This document shows, piece by piece, positions 11,859 through 23,853 of a DNA stretch of 64,000 nt (the stretch's first letter is position 1; each line of letters opens with the position of its first letter). The notes under the pieces are model-generated. The model was not told where the DNA came from. It made no database searches and saw only the letters and a program-made list of their open reading frames with translations. Made by a program: the position numbers and the translations under genes. Source of the DNA: Trichuris trichiura (lineage: Eukaryota > Nematoda > Enoplea > Trichinellida > Trichuridae); NCBI GenBank assembly GCA_037903355.1, contig JBAJFE010000050.1, positions 1,116,001 through 1,180,000 of the forward strand, written 5' to 3'.

Positions 11859-12844
11859 ATGCTTTCGAATTTGGAACATGTTTTATTCTTAACTTTTAAG
11901 TACCACCCTATACCTGATTGGGTTTCGTGAAATGGTTGTTTAGCATCTGAAAACTTTGATCTTCCGAAGTATTGCTAGTCATCAGCGTATTTACAGTCTA
12001 AAGTTAAGGTTCGGTTATAGTACCAATAAATTTTTAGATTTCACGTAATTTTAAGGCATACGCATACATGAAAGTCAGCCTGCTTCATTTGAGTGTGTAG
12101 TCGCAATTTAAAAACTTCGTTTTAAGGAATTGTTCCTGCAGATATTTATCACATCTGCTTGGCTTAAGACATCAGAAATTTGCATTTAACCATAATGCAT
12201 TGAAAAAATGTCTTTTTCCCAATTAATCAGCGTTTCGTTTCGTTAGAAAGTAGCGACTGTAGCGTTAGTGAAAATCAAGTACATAGATTTTAGTAAGGAA
12301 TTTGTTTTTGATTCTAAACAGCCAAAACAAGAGGAATCAAATCGAACATTATAATTTTATTACCGTAATAAAAGTTACTAGTCTCAGCTGCACATGCCGC
12401 TGAATGTGTTAAGGCTAAGTTGCCTTATTTTTGGCAAGACAACAGACGCAGCAATTAAGTTCCTAAAAGTTTAAGCAATGGTAAAGGTAAGACAGAATAC
12501 ATTTTGCTTTTGAAAATGAACTGGTCAGCATTCGACAACAACTTCAAAAACAGCTCAACTTTAACAAGAGTGTGTTTCTTGGCAACTTGGAAACGACTTT
12601 ACTTTTTTGCTTTCCTGCAGCAGCGAATAGTCAATCCTTCGCATACGTTGCTTAGCCTTTAACTGCTCATGGGGAAATTACCAACTGCAAAGAGATTGCT
12701 GTAATTTCAAGTGCCCGCGAAGCGATCGCAAATGCATCGAAAAGATAATAAAGAAAAGACTAGAAATTCTACATTGCATTTAGAAATAGTGTGCACGCCG
12801 ACTACGTAATGGAAGAATATTTCGACCGGATCTTGTCTCCCAGG

Positions 12845-13043
12845 GGTCCCACCGTCATACTGTATCCTTGCCGGTCATCCTGTCCTGCCTTTACCTAAGC
12901 CTATGCCTAAACATAAGGCTTATGTCTTGGCTTAGATTTGGGTAAAGGCAAAAAAAGGTGACTGCCATGCTGTCCAGTAAAGGCACAACAAGTTAAGGAC
13001 ATGCGTGCGTGAAAGGAACCTGCATTCCTCAGACGGTGGGGCC
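12845..13043 (+). mobile_element. Short MITE-like repeat (AGGTTCC family), copy 3, best preserved
   Basis: About 199 bp. The left end GTCCCACCGTCATAC and right end AGACGGTGGGGCC form short terminal inverted repeats around CCCACCGTC. The body has a palindrome-like core (CCTAAGCCTATGCC, then GGCTTATG and GGCTTAG) and the right-hand tag GGAACCTGCATTCCTC. I use its orientation as the family's plus direction. Non-coding; probably a deletion-derived DNA transposon. Confidence 0.7.
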
Positions 13044-15612
13044 TCTAAGTAACAAGATCTTTTCGAGCTATTGAATGATCTTGTCGTGTCTGTTGCTTTC
13101 GAAAAAAGATCTATGAGGCTGTCAGCCCTATCAACAGCTGCATAGCTGTCGACGACTTTGACATAAAAAACTCAAACTAGCCATTTGAAGCGAGTTAATA
13201 AGGATGATGACCAGTACTTAAATCATATGGACGCCTTCGACGTTGAACTCAGCCAAGCTAACGACTTTTCAAATTCTGCGCAAACTTCCTGAACGGAAGG
13301 ATGGTCCAACAGTGACTCCAAGCGAATCAACCAAAGATAAAATAGCCTACAGGCAAGAGGCGCTCTGCCACGACAGATATGCTGAACATGTGCATAAGTT
13401 TAAGGCCATTACGCGTTGGCATTACGCACGCAAAGCTACATACGAAAGTGGGCTGTTGAAATTACCGCGTCAAGTTACACGCGGAAATTTAAAAGTGCTC
13501 AGCCTAACGCAGTTTAAAAGCTAAAAAATGTCTGGTCAGCTAAAAAAAACTAGAACGACGGATACTGATGGCTCTGTACGTTTCTATGTAGTCATCACTG
13601 AATTACCACGTGGAACTACAGTTTCGAGATTAGTAAACATGTTGAACAGTGAAGAGACACTAAAGCTATAGAAAAAAGCGTCTCCAGCTATGAACTACAA
13701 CAATACTGCAGCACTTCCTCTTGAAAGCTGAGGGTAGTAACCTGCTTGTTGTTCAAGAGCGCAAATCTTACAAAAGCTTTTCGTTTACAGAGCAAAATTA
13801 AGACCTCAACTATTAATAGAATTAATTTCCAGCTCTACTGACTAATTTGCGGGGCTGTAGCATTATTGCATTTTCTGCTTTCGAACTTTTGAAATAATAG
13901 AGTACATGCAAAAGATACTCAGGGAACGATTGTCCGTAGCAGTTTTTTGTAAGGGCATATATGCAACTCACTACGTAAGGCGCAATTGTACTTTCTTTCA
14001 TAATTTAAAAAAAAATTCAATGTGCGCTGAGAACGGGGTGAAGCGTGACCGCTTTCAAGTTTCTAGGCAGAATAAGAACTCTACAGTACCTCAGGAAACA
14101 TGAATCTTTCAATTTACGCAGTAGGCTAAGCACCTTAGCTCTGTTACAAAATTATTTTAAAATCTGTCATAAGTTATATGGAACCTCTGAAGCTCAGCAG
14201 TCCCGCAATCTTTTGAAATTCATGCAAACCCAGAAACGCCAGTAGCATGGTTCTTTAAACGAAAAGCTTATGGCGGCTAGATTTAGCTTTTTATCTGTAA
14301 TGGGTCGAAACCTTCATTTAACAATTTAGCTAAAGCATTTTGCTTAACAAACGTATCCATAAGAAACATCTATGTAATTTCAAGTAGTCCCAAGCTGCTC
14401 CTCCCGTCTAAAGATTTCATAAGGCAGGCGGAACCACTACGCAGATGTTTTCAATTTTGTCCATTTAAGGTAACGCATAGCAAATTAGTATTTGGACATG
14501 TTCCATTGAAAAGTTGTTCTGCCAAAAGTCAGGGTGATCTTGGGTGAAATGCTGAGCTGTATCAACAATTTAATTGGTCTAAGACAGCTGAAACATTTTT
14601 GCAACGTAATTTACGAACATTGTCGCTACGCACTTAACACTTCATCAAGTGTACGCAGACCTTCGTGCGAGCGTTAATTAGGAAATCGTTCTACTGCCAT
14701 CGGATCAAATGAAGTCATGTAAGCACCTGCGCAAGTGTGAATTGCACAATCTGATTACATTAATCTGACGATAACGAGACAAAGCAGCCTTCGGAGTTCC
14801 GAAAGCGTTCAAAAACTGATTTCTATTAGAACATAGATTATTTCAAAAATGACGCTCCTGATTGTAAAGTAGGTATCTATTTAAAAATTTTCCAAGATAC
14901 AGCAGCTAGCCAAAATTTTTCCTTGAACATGGGAATATTACGTCTGCTCAAACATGTTTCGTTATGTTTGCGCATATAACTTCGCCAACGTACTCTTCCA
15001 TATATGTATATAAACATGTATGACCACATTAAATCATTGATCAGATAAAAACAGTTCTGAAGCTTTTGTAAAGTAGGTACGCATTAAAACTTTTGATTCA
15101 ATATGGTGGCATTTTTCGTTAAGTTTATTAGAGGCAGATCTGCGCCATGGTTCATTAACGTCTGCTCCCAAACGGTGTCAAGCTTAATCGGTGCTTTGCT
15201 TGAGAAACATTCATTAAGAGAAACAGTGGAACGATTAGTATTTTTTTTTATTAAAATTACTACTTCAATGCTAAGTATGGTAAAGAAATACGCAAAGCTC
15301 CTATTTCAAAAGCTTAACGTTAAGAGGGGGAAGTACTCACGGTAATCTGACATTACCATGCACTCGTCAGGGTGCGAATGCGGAATTGGCTAATGTATGA
15401 GACAATCGCACTGAGCAGTGCAACTTACCTGACGAGAATGCAGCTAACACATTTCAAGATATTCCGCATCAATGGAATTTCTTCACACTTAAAAAAAACT
15501 ACATCACATCAGCAAGTTGAATAAAGCAAAGTGATGATAAATGATGTTAACAAAACATACACTTAATGATTCAACAATTTAAGGGTTTTTGCTACGCTAT
15601 CGTATTTTTCAG

Positions 15613-15620
15613 GTAAAAAC
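15613..15620 (+). promoter_or_regulatory. 3' splice-like site just before the phosphatase start codon
   Basis: A T-rich tract ending in TTTTTCAG (AG 15611-15612) lies 8 bases before ATG 15621. The site could accept a spliced leader or end a 5' UTR intron. Comparable sites precede the starts at 37107, 44829, 55949 and, on the minus strand, 24756. Confidence 0.4.
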
Positions 15621-18600
15621 ATGCACAGTTGTTCAACAGTTTTATTTTGCCTGTTCTTGTTATTCGCTGGCTCTTTGGAGTATCATATTTTTATGCCAAT
15701 TATTCCGGTAAAAGCAGCGTCCTGACGGTTGAAAGCTCGTCGTTTAACGGAGTCATTGTTTTGCAGCCTCCAGTTGTTCATTTTCCAGAACGACGCAATC
15801 TAAACCTCCGTTTTGTTGCTGCAGTGAGTTTACAATTTATCTATACTTTATTCTTACGGTGACACGCTGTGTTCTAAATGGTTGTATCAGAGAAAGAATT
15901 TGAAGTTTAGCATCTTGTAACTTTCATGTGCTCATTCTTATCCATTTAAAAAGATAAAAGCTTATTGACTTTACGGACTCAGCGCCAACCAGTGTAGGTC
16001 ATACCGAGCGTTGTTTAATGCCAATGCAGCATCCGAAAATTCATTTGAGCGGACAGCAGTGAAATGCAACTGTCCATAGTCTTCTGTACATACACAACTT
16101 CCAGGAACTAAAATCGATCGACCAGGAGAAGTTCCTAACCGCGCTTTTTATTATTTTGCTTGAAAATCATTTATCGACTGTTCCACTTTTCTCCATGATC
16201 TCCACACTTGAAAGAATAACATTAAGGCTTAGAATAAACTGTAATTTGCAAACGTATTTAATGTTTCATTGCTAGGAAATGAAGACGGATACTAATGTCC
16301 ACTTGTTTTCTAAGGTATGGCGCCATGGAAGCCGTGCGCCACTTTTAGACCCTTTCGTTAAATCTCCGGAAGGAGCAAAAGCAAGATGGACGGAAGGAAT
16401 GGGCAATCTGACGAAAGTAAGAATCAAACGAAAAATTCTCAGCTTGCTAGCTGCTCCAGTATTGTAGAATGGAGAAAATGAAATGCTCTTGCTGGGTAGA
16501 CTTCTACGAAGACGATACCATGGATTATTACGCGGCTGGACAAAAGATTCAGTACTTATTCCACTGAGTTCGTTTTCCTGTACTTCCTCTTTATCTTAGT
16601 TGAGTATAATGTCAAGCGCAATTCCACGAGCCATCAGAAGCGGCGAATTAGTTTTTAAGGGCATGTTTCCGGAGACAATAGCCTTTAAGAATTGCAAACG
16701 TTGTGTGAAGATTCCTATTGAAGTCATTCCGGCAGAAAACGACACGGTTAGTTTCTTGTACATACAATCCAGATTTAAGGCAAAATGATTTCTGTGTAAT
16801 GTACGTAAGCATGTCTTTCCCGAATGAATCATTTTAAAATTTAATTTGTAAATAAGGAAGCGTGAATCATCTCCCTCCAAGTTAACTTACACATAACAAC
16901 GGCATCTGCATAACCCCATGGTGACACAGTTTCTTCACTTACCGTATACACCAGCGTGTAAGTCGACCCTAAAAGCTCTTCAACAAGCTTGTACGTCGCA
17001 TACAACATTTTATAGTCGCGAATGCTCTGTTGTTTAATTGTCTTGAACGAATGCCAAGGAAATGGTATTCGCCCTGCACATCAGTTTACAGCTTTGCTAA
17101 TTACTTTTTTTCCGAAATATCCGTGCAGGTGCTAAAGCGAACATTTATCCAAGACGTAGTGCCTGTAGCTTAGAAGATTAGAACAAGTTTTTGAAGGGAT
17201 ATATTCAGAGCAAACGTGTAGCCAAAGGCAGTTCAAAGTTCAGCACTGTTACCTCTAGGCAGAGATAAGGTGCTCCTAAAGCAATAGTATTGGCATCTAC
17301 AGCGAAAAAATGATTAAATTAATATTTGAGCGCTGAATGTTTTGTAACGGTTTTTTATATGTCGCACTTACTTTCTATGATCGAATTCTCTTGAAAAGTG
17401 GAAGTTTTAATAATCATAACTTCCTGCAACCCATCCTCAGCGAGCACAAAACAAAGAATGAATAAAATGGATACAAAATTTATAGTTTCAACTAGCAGTG
17501 CTTTGAGCAGCCTGTTTACCGATTTCGAAATATTTACATATATTCCAACATTTCGGTTCCATCTTCATTTCCGCTAGAATAGACATAAGCAGCTTATCCG
17601 CTTGACATTATTAAATGCAAAAAAAACAGGCCATTAGTTTGACCCTTGGCGTATACTACAGTACATGAGATAACTTCCTTCCCCTTTAACTTTTCATTTT
17701 GAATTTAAAACTGGAGTAAGTCAGCACCTTTTTATACTACCATTTAAAACGCAGTTTCTGCTAGATAATGTACTGTAATTTAAATAAGGAAATTTAGAAT
17801 ATTGATGCATTGCAGCCCCATTGTCATACTGTATATTCGTAATCCATTCTGCTCTGTCCTTACCGCGTTTAACCCTAAAAATAATGCTTATATTTTGACT
17901 TTAAATTAGGTAAGGGTATATCAGGATAGCCGGCAAGGTCGCTATTTAGAAAAGAACAGGATGGTCGGCATCTTTGTCAAAAAGGAACCTGCATTTCTCA
18001 AACGCTGAAGCGATTTTCAAAATTTAACTAGCAAAGTATTTTGACGTTTTCCAAGCTAACTGGTTGTCACTACACCGGTTTAAAATTTTTTTCGAATAAT
18101 CGGATTACGGTAAAAAAAATTTTTCGAAAGAATAAAGGCAGTGAGTTTTTACGTTTTGTGTAAGAAAACTTTTGTCAGCGACGATCTAAATGAACAAAAT
18201 TTGTTTCGGTCAATCATACCATTAAAACTGCGCTAACGATTTTGAATTTCTTCTATTGCAGATGCTTGATTTAAATTACGCCAACTGCCCGTACCCTTAT
18301 CGACCACCGCTAGTAAGTTGTGTAGAAATTCCCGGCAAAGAGAGGCTTACGAAGAAACACGAAGATGTGCTAATGCAAATTGCCAAAATAATTAAGAGGA
18401 AGCCTAGAACAATGGATAACTATGGTCTCCACGACGCGCTCTTGTCGTATGTAAGCTGCCAGCGCTTGTTTAAGATGTCTAAAAATTCTAACCTCGTATT
18501 GATCCAACTAACGGATCTGCGAAAACGTCTTGCACAATTTTTTAAGCAATTTCAATAACTTCAATTCATTCGCGCATTGTTTTCGCTGTCTTCATAGAGG

Positions 18601-19392
18601 CATCACGGTTCAATGAAGTCTCACCTTCCCGACTGGGCACGATCGGATGATTTCTACAATGCATTGTCCAAACTTATATCAGAGTCAAAAACAGCCTATG
18701 TCATGTGTCAAGAATATCAACTTCTTCGAGGATGTAAGCTTAAAACAGCTAACCACGTTTTCTCCAGTTGTTTGAATTTGGAACCAACTGCAAACAATGC
18801 CATTTCTTCTGCATCATTTCCGCACCCGCAACGGTTAACATGGTCCAATAAGGCTTTGTGGTTTAATTTCAGCTAATCTTTTTAAAAGAATTGCGGATCA
18901 GCTTTCTGAAGCTGCAAAGACGAACAAGTCGGAGCCGAGCCTGAAGTTTGCGGGATATTCCGCCGTAAGCATCGTCCTCACATTTATAGTCGGAATGGCT
19001 TAATGCTAGCGCTGCTTCCAGCATGACTTTACCCTAATAGCGCTTCTTGTTGATTGGGATTTCTATATTGCCGAACTTGACCCGCAGTTCGGTGCCTGCA
19101 TCATGGTTGAATTGCATAGAATCAGAGGACAGTATGTTGTCCAGGTGAGTGCAACTTAGAGGAAAGTACGGAAGGCTATTGGCATTTTTCTTCTTCTTCT
19201 TCTTCTTCTCAGGTATGGTACAAGCAAGGACACTACAAAGGTCCTTTTCCAGTAAAGATTAAAGACTGCGATATGAACTGCCCGCTTGAAAAGTTCGTAA
19301 AGCTCGCTGAGCAACTTTCTTCAATCGACATATCAAAACGGTGCGCGCAATTCGAAGCAAACAACTTGCGCTATGTACCGACAGTTCATTGA
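15621..19392 (+). CDS. Secreted histidine acid phosphatase (branch 2), 398 aa
   Basis: Hydrolyses phosphate monoesters at acid pH through a phosphohistidine; probably secreted or lysosomal. Ten exons: 15621-15707, 15767-15823, 16315-16416, 16468-16551, 16600-16746, 18262-18450, 18598-18733, 18873-18964, 19022-19144, 19213-19392, all GT-AG with agreeing phases. The N-terminus is a signal peptide (STVLFCLFLLFAGS). The catalytic RHGSRAP motif is at residues 51-57 (H52 nucleophile) and the general-acid HD pair at 299-300. NCPYPY and the C-terminal cysteine region (DCDMNCPLEKF) match the family. Odd: the RSTDxxRT loop with a third active-site arginine is missing between exons 4 and 5, where the model goes from WTKDS to LSIMSSA. 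The 48-nt intron there contains an out-of-frame STEF. Activity is therefore uncertain. AATAAA lies at 19416-19421. Intron 5 (about 1.5 kb) holds a MITE. Confidence 0.88.
17813..18011 (+). mobile_element. Short MITE-like repeat (AGGTTCC family), copy 4, phosphatase intron 5
   Basis: It starts near GCCCCATTGTCATACTGTAT and ends with AAAAAGGAACCTGCATTTC followed by AAACGCTG. The middle shows the shared CTGTCCTTACC and TTAAATTAGGTAAGGG segments. It is diverged, but both ends and the order of internal blocks match copy 3. It lies about 250 bp before exon 6. Confidence 0.6.
19190..19212 (+). repeat. TTC microsatellite forming a polypyrimidine tract
   Basis: A run of about six TTC units ends in the acceptor CTCAG before the last phosphatase exon at 19213. 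It serves as an unusually regular polypyrimidine tract. Confidence 0.7.
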
Positions 19393-19415
19393 AATTATGC
19401 ATTCATGTCTCCATG

Positions 19416-19421
19416 AATAAA
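19416..19421 (+). terminator. Polyadenylation signal AATAAA of the acid phosphatase gene
   Basis: AATAAA lies 24 bases after the stop codon, implying a very short 3' UTR. Confidence 0.6.
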
Positions 19422-19799
19422 CATTATCGGCTGGCTCACCCTGAATATTGTACAAATCAGCACTGACCTAAAGGTTACTCCATGAGGATAGTGAGATTGA
19501 AAGTGAGAGTTCGCTATACTGCAATCTTGGGCTGAACAATGGTCATTTTAAACACGTGCACAAACCTTTGTAGGCTTGGCGACACTACAGGTTCACAAGA
19601 GGGGCGCTAAGCGTTAATAGACTCTGTCCCTATGCAACCACCGATAAGTGATTAAAAACAATCTTATCTATCAGCACTGTTGAACGGAGAATATTAAAAC
19701 TTCAATTATTACAATTTTGCGTCAAACAGTTTATCTTAAGCAACCTGATCGCGGCAGCATGCAACTTTGCTTCGTCATAAGTATTTCTATTCGCAAATA

Positions 19800-20516
19800 C
19801 AGTAAAACCTCCCTAATCCGAACGCGTCGGGGTGGGGAGGTAGTTCGGATTACGGAAAAATTCAGATTATGGAGGTGGCTTACAGTAGGCCACAGAAAAG
19901 CAGGTAATACAATTTTAAATGCATGTTTCTAGCGCCTACAGTGCAATGTCAGTCTCTGCAAGCGGTGAATAGCTTAACAAGGGCAGCGAAATCCGTCTGG
20001 TTAAGAAAAACGATTGATCAGATGAAACCAGTTTCTTATATGGCGTGGACGCAGTACAGCGAAGCGACATGGGAAATAGTCGGCATGAACTTATTTTTCC
20101 ATATTCGCAGTTGCCGGCGGGCTCTGTTGGCTCGAAAATAAATTGAGTTAGCCGCCAATCATTGCGTTATATGGGAACAGATTGCAGTTTTATATGACTG
20201 AAAAACACCAGGTCTTTGATCCACATTTCTGTTTACTTGGGGAAACATAGGTCTCGAGGTGCTCGCTGCAGAGAACGTATTAGTCGTGATTGATTCGGCA
20301 GAGCCATAGGTGGTCTGCGCCTTTGCTAACGTATACCGAAAGGACCGTTGGTAGGTTGTTTACTGCTCTTAAAGCCGTTGCCGCCAAGTGACCGTCCGTT
20401 TCGCACAGGTAGCCTAATTATCTTTAATGCAAACGGTTATTCTATTGTTCTGTTCCACGAGTTCGGATTAGAGAGGAATTCGGATTATGGAAGTTCGGAT
20501 TAGGGAGGTTTTACTG
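19800..20516. mobile_element. Pogo/Tigger-like MITE, copy 2
   Basis: 717 bp between TA dinucleotides (19798-19799 and 20517-20518). The ends are near-perfect inverted repeats: CAGTAAAACCTCCCTAATCC at the left, GGATTAGGGAGGTTTTACTG at the right. The right end has tandem repetition of GTTCGGATTAG units. It is better preserved at its termini than copy 1 (6311-6979), with which it shares internal sequence throughout. No transposase frame, so it is non-autonomous. Confidence 0.85.
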
Positions 20517-21247
20517 TACTTCTGTCGCACGATTCACGCTCCAGTGAACCTGCAAACTCTTCCGGGTAAGGAGGAGACAGGCGGGCCTGACTAATGGTTG
20601 GATGTTTTGAAGACTCCCTACTGTTGACCAGCTTTTTGACTTTCCGAGCAGTTGGGTTGTTTTTCTGACCTTGCGGTAGTCCTATTCCGACCGATAGTAA
20701 ACTTATTTACTCCAATCGTTCTATTATTGACCATTTAACTTTAATCAGGTTAACATCGCGCATCGCTTAATATCAATAGAGGAAATCTCTGCTGCAAAAA
20801 GCTTTTAGCTTTTCTGAAATCGCCGAAAGCAGCCCGCGCGGAAGTTGACACCTCCAGTTGTTTCGATTACAAATTTCTGCTGAACAAAATGCCAACTGTA
20901 AGAAAACAGGCAGCAAAAAGATTAAACTGCCCGTCTTAAGTCATTTTCGTTGGAGCTCGATGGCTACCGTAAGAAAAACTAAAATCAAGTAACTTTAAGC
21001 TAAGCGTAACTTGATTTTAGTTCCACCTACAGTAAACTTCAAGCGTTTAAACAAAATTAACTCCACATCTGGATTACGAGAAGTCAGTCGCTGGCGTCGA
21101 ACAGCGAGAGAAATCGGCAGAATTTTTACTTCGTATTGTACGGTAGAGTGGGATAACATACCTATACTAACTGACGTATACTGTATTAGCGCTAATCGCG
21201 CACGAATATTGAGCGTGACGAATATTGAGCGATTTTTACAGCGAAAA

Positions 21248-23384
21248 ATGAACCCTGCATGCGTTTACCGCAGGGACTTATTGACCAATATACGCCAGCC
21301 TATGACGGAGAAAGAAGCAGCCAGCGCGCGTCCTCTTGCAGACCGTTGGCTGCCTAGATACGAAGAATCCATTGAGGCGCCCAACCCGGCCTATTGTCCG
21401 GAGAAGATCAAGGTTTGGGCGTCTCCCCTTGGAAATATGCCAATCCAAGGGGAAGGACAGTAAGTCGACAGAATTTATTGTACTCTCTTCACCTTTTCAC
21501 ATTTTCCAGGTCGGAGCCGCAGTCCAGTTACGTGCCAGACTGCATGGACATGGCGTTCATGCAGGCTTATAATCAGAGTTTGAAGAAAAAGCCAAGTAAG
21601 TTTGAATATTTGGTTTGACCACTTTTCGTACGCGAAAGGCAGATTAAGCTGCGCTGACTGTTTAGCTTATCTTCTGTTGATTGCCATTTTGTCTCGTAGC
21701 TTCCGCTTTCGACTGTTCTGGTTACCTGACTATAGTCTGGGCTATATGAGCACTACTGTAAAATGCGCATTTCATGCTTAGATCTGAAAAACAATTAGGG
21801 GAAGGTCTTAAGGCTGCTTGGAAGTTCATTGAATTTTAGTTTAAGTTTAGTGCGGAGAATAGATCCCAACGCTCTTTAGCTGACCTCTACATTTGGAGCG
21901 ACATTGCTGCGTTTGCGTTAAATGGTTTCTTTTGCTCATTCTTCAATCGAGAATAGTTTAAGCTTTATGTCCATCAAAGACACTTGATTACTCTATTAAG
22001 CGGGTCATGACTTTCTTCATGTCTGGTGTCGTGGTGACCCCACGTTTCAATTTTTCTTATCTACCGTTTTTTCAGACGCCGTCCGAATGAATGAAGAACA
22101 CGTGAAGGCCGCGTTTATTTATTTTGAAAAAGAAAAACGAAACTTCGAAGCACGACAGGCCGAAATAGAAGCGGAGGCGGCAGATGACGACGACGTCCAA
22201 GCTTCGGTGCGTTCTTGTAGTAACTGGTTGCTTCGGCTTGCATCATATTCCTTGGTTTAGGAAGCGCGATTGAAGTCGCACAAGATTAAGTTATCAATTC
22301 CAGACGTCCCGGCCGACCTCGAGCTGGCCCTCCTGGAGTATTGGCTCGAAAAGAGCCAAACCGTAAGTTTTCTTGCATGGACTTCGAAAAATTTATCCAA
22401 ACAGCTATTAATAGTTCCCTTTATAAGGCTTTGTCAAAATTGTTTGAGCTCTGTTCCCCAACAAAATTTTTGTCGATAATGCAATCACATTTCAAAAGCA
22501 ATGATAAACATCTAAGCGTCCCTTGCATAGCGTCTTATTTCTACGGAATTTTCACTATTCTATTTCTGTCTTAGTTGAGGCTGGTTACATTGCAGAGAGG
22601 CGGCCGGTTCGAGGTCTACCTGACCGACGACGAATCAGCAGAGTCTTACGCAAATGAAGGTCCTTCAACAAGCGGTCAAAAGCAGGTGGGCATTATCTTC
22701 ATTCCATGGAAGCCTGGCAAGATGAAAATTTGTTCATTCGAATTGTTTAGCTTTTGAAGCTATATCGTTTACATTGAAATGTTTTTTTCAGAAATTGAAA
22801 ACGACCAAGCGTGTCGATGCGGTTATTCCAGAAGCGGCCAAGCAAAAACCGGAAAGTCGCCGAAAGAAAAAAGAAGGAAGAACGGCTGTCTCCAAGGTAT
22901 TTTCAAATCATTTTCCCGCTTCATAAAGCTGGGTTTAAGCGCCATCTGCATTTCCGCGTAGGTAATTGATTAGAATTTGCATTTCAATTTTTTTAGACCA
23001 TAGCGACAGATAAGCAAAACACCCTAAACATCCCCGCGGAGTCAAATGGCGGGTCAAAGCGCCGCAAACGAAAGAAGCTGCAGCAAGAACCAAATGATGC
23101 TAATTTACAGGTATTTCTGCCAACATTCTTTTTCTTCCGTTGAGTTTATGTTTTATCTATGTGTATCTGTTTGCCTGAAGCTTCAGTTATTGTTATTGTA
23201 CGAAATTATTCGAAGATGGTATTCTACACACGTTTTCTGTTTTCATTCAGTTGAAAAGATGTACCTGTGCGTACCTGATTGTCTGAAAATTCTTTCCTAC
23301 TTTTAGAAAGCCGAGGCCAAAAATAAAGCTAGAGAGCAAGTCGTAGACGCGAACGTCGGAAAAGCGAAACGTCGCCGGAAGTAA
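21248..23384 (+). CDS. Unknown charged, probably nuclear protein, about 305 aa
   Basis: Exons 21248-21459, 21510-21595, 22076-22206, 22261-22362, 22596-22685, 22792-22896, 22997-23110 and 23307-23384 join with GT-AG sites and one open frame. The start could also be the in-frame ATG at 21302. The N-terminal third contains AYCPEKIKVWASP and YVPDCMDMAFMQAYNQS. The middle is helical and acidic (EKEKRNFEARQAEIEAEAA, then DDDD). A conserved-looking segment LELALLEYWLEKSQT follows. The C-terminal 120 residues are very basic, with several candidate nuclear localisation signals (SRRKKKEG, GSKRRKRKKL, KAKRRRK at the end). I do not recognise the family. There is a faint likeness to enhancer-of-polycomb-type EYW segments, too weak to assign. 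Splicing makes it almost certainly a real gene. Confidence 0.75.
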
Positions 23385-23746
23385 AGGAACCATTGAGAAT
23401 TTGACGCCTTGCGATGCGTAGGTATTTGCTAAATGTTAGTCTTATGAGGTTGGCTTGAAGCGTTGCTTCCAACAACCATGAAAATGGCAGCAATACTACT
23501 GGCAATTGCTATTAGAATTTTTAAAATTTTAAACCTGCAGTAAACGTAGTTAATGAAATTCAGGTAAAGCCAGCCCTTTCGCACACGATGCCCAGCCTGG
23601 ATTGTTTATAATTGAGGTTAGGACATTCACTATAGTTCCTGTTTGACATTTTTTTAGCTGCTAAAAGTTTTTAGACGCTTTGTTATCAGCAGTACTCTAT
23701 GAATTCGTAAGCAACGCTCCAGATGGCCAATGTTATTAAGTGATAG

Positions 23747-23752
23747 TTTATT
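23747..23752 (-). terminator. Polyadenylation signal of the UBASH3-like phosphatase gene
   Basis: AATAAA on the minus strand, about 100 bases beyond the stop codon at 23854. Confidence 0.5.
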
Positions 23753-23853
23753 GTGCTCGGTATATGTTCATTAGATGCGTAGTAGGATCGACATATACGA
23801 AATAGTTTAAATGTGCATAGCATTTTGCGAATTACAATAAAAGGGGCGTTAGG

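Larger units (their letters stand above)
11859..15620. other. Gene-poor intergenic region
   Basis: I recognise no conserved gene in 3.7 kb. Open frames at 13243-13524 (93 codons), 13906-14245 and 15103-15345 lack family motifs and good exon partners, and I leave them uncalled. One well-preserved AGGTTCC-family repeat lies at 12845-13043. The rest is A/T-rich with no obvious tandem repeats. Confidence 0.5.
19393..21247. other. Intergenic region with MITE
   Basis: It holds the phosphatase polyadenylation signal (19416-19421), the pogo-like MITE (19800-20516) and about 700 bp before the next gene with no feature I can name. An open frame continues upstream of ATG 21248 to about 21011, but without an ATG. 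Confidence 0.5.

Noticed and set aside
16552..16599. Direct coding continuation through RST-like codons
   Set aside because: Reading through gives a stop and wrong phase; the 48-nt GT-AG intron keeps one open frame. The STEF words are out of frame.
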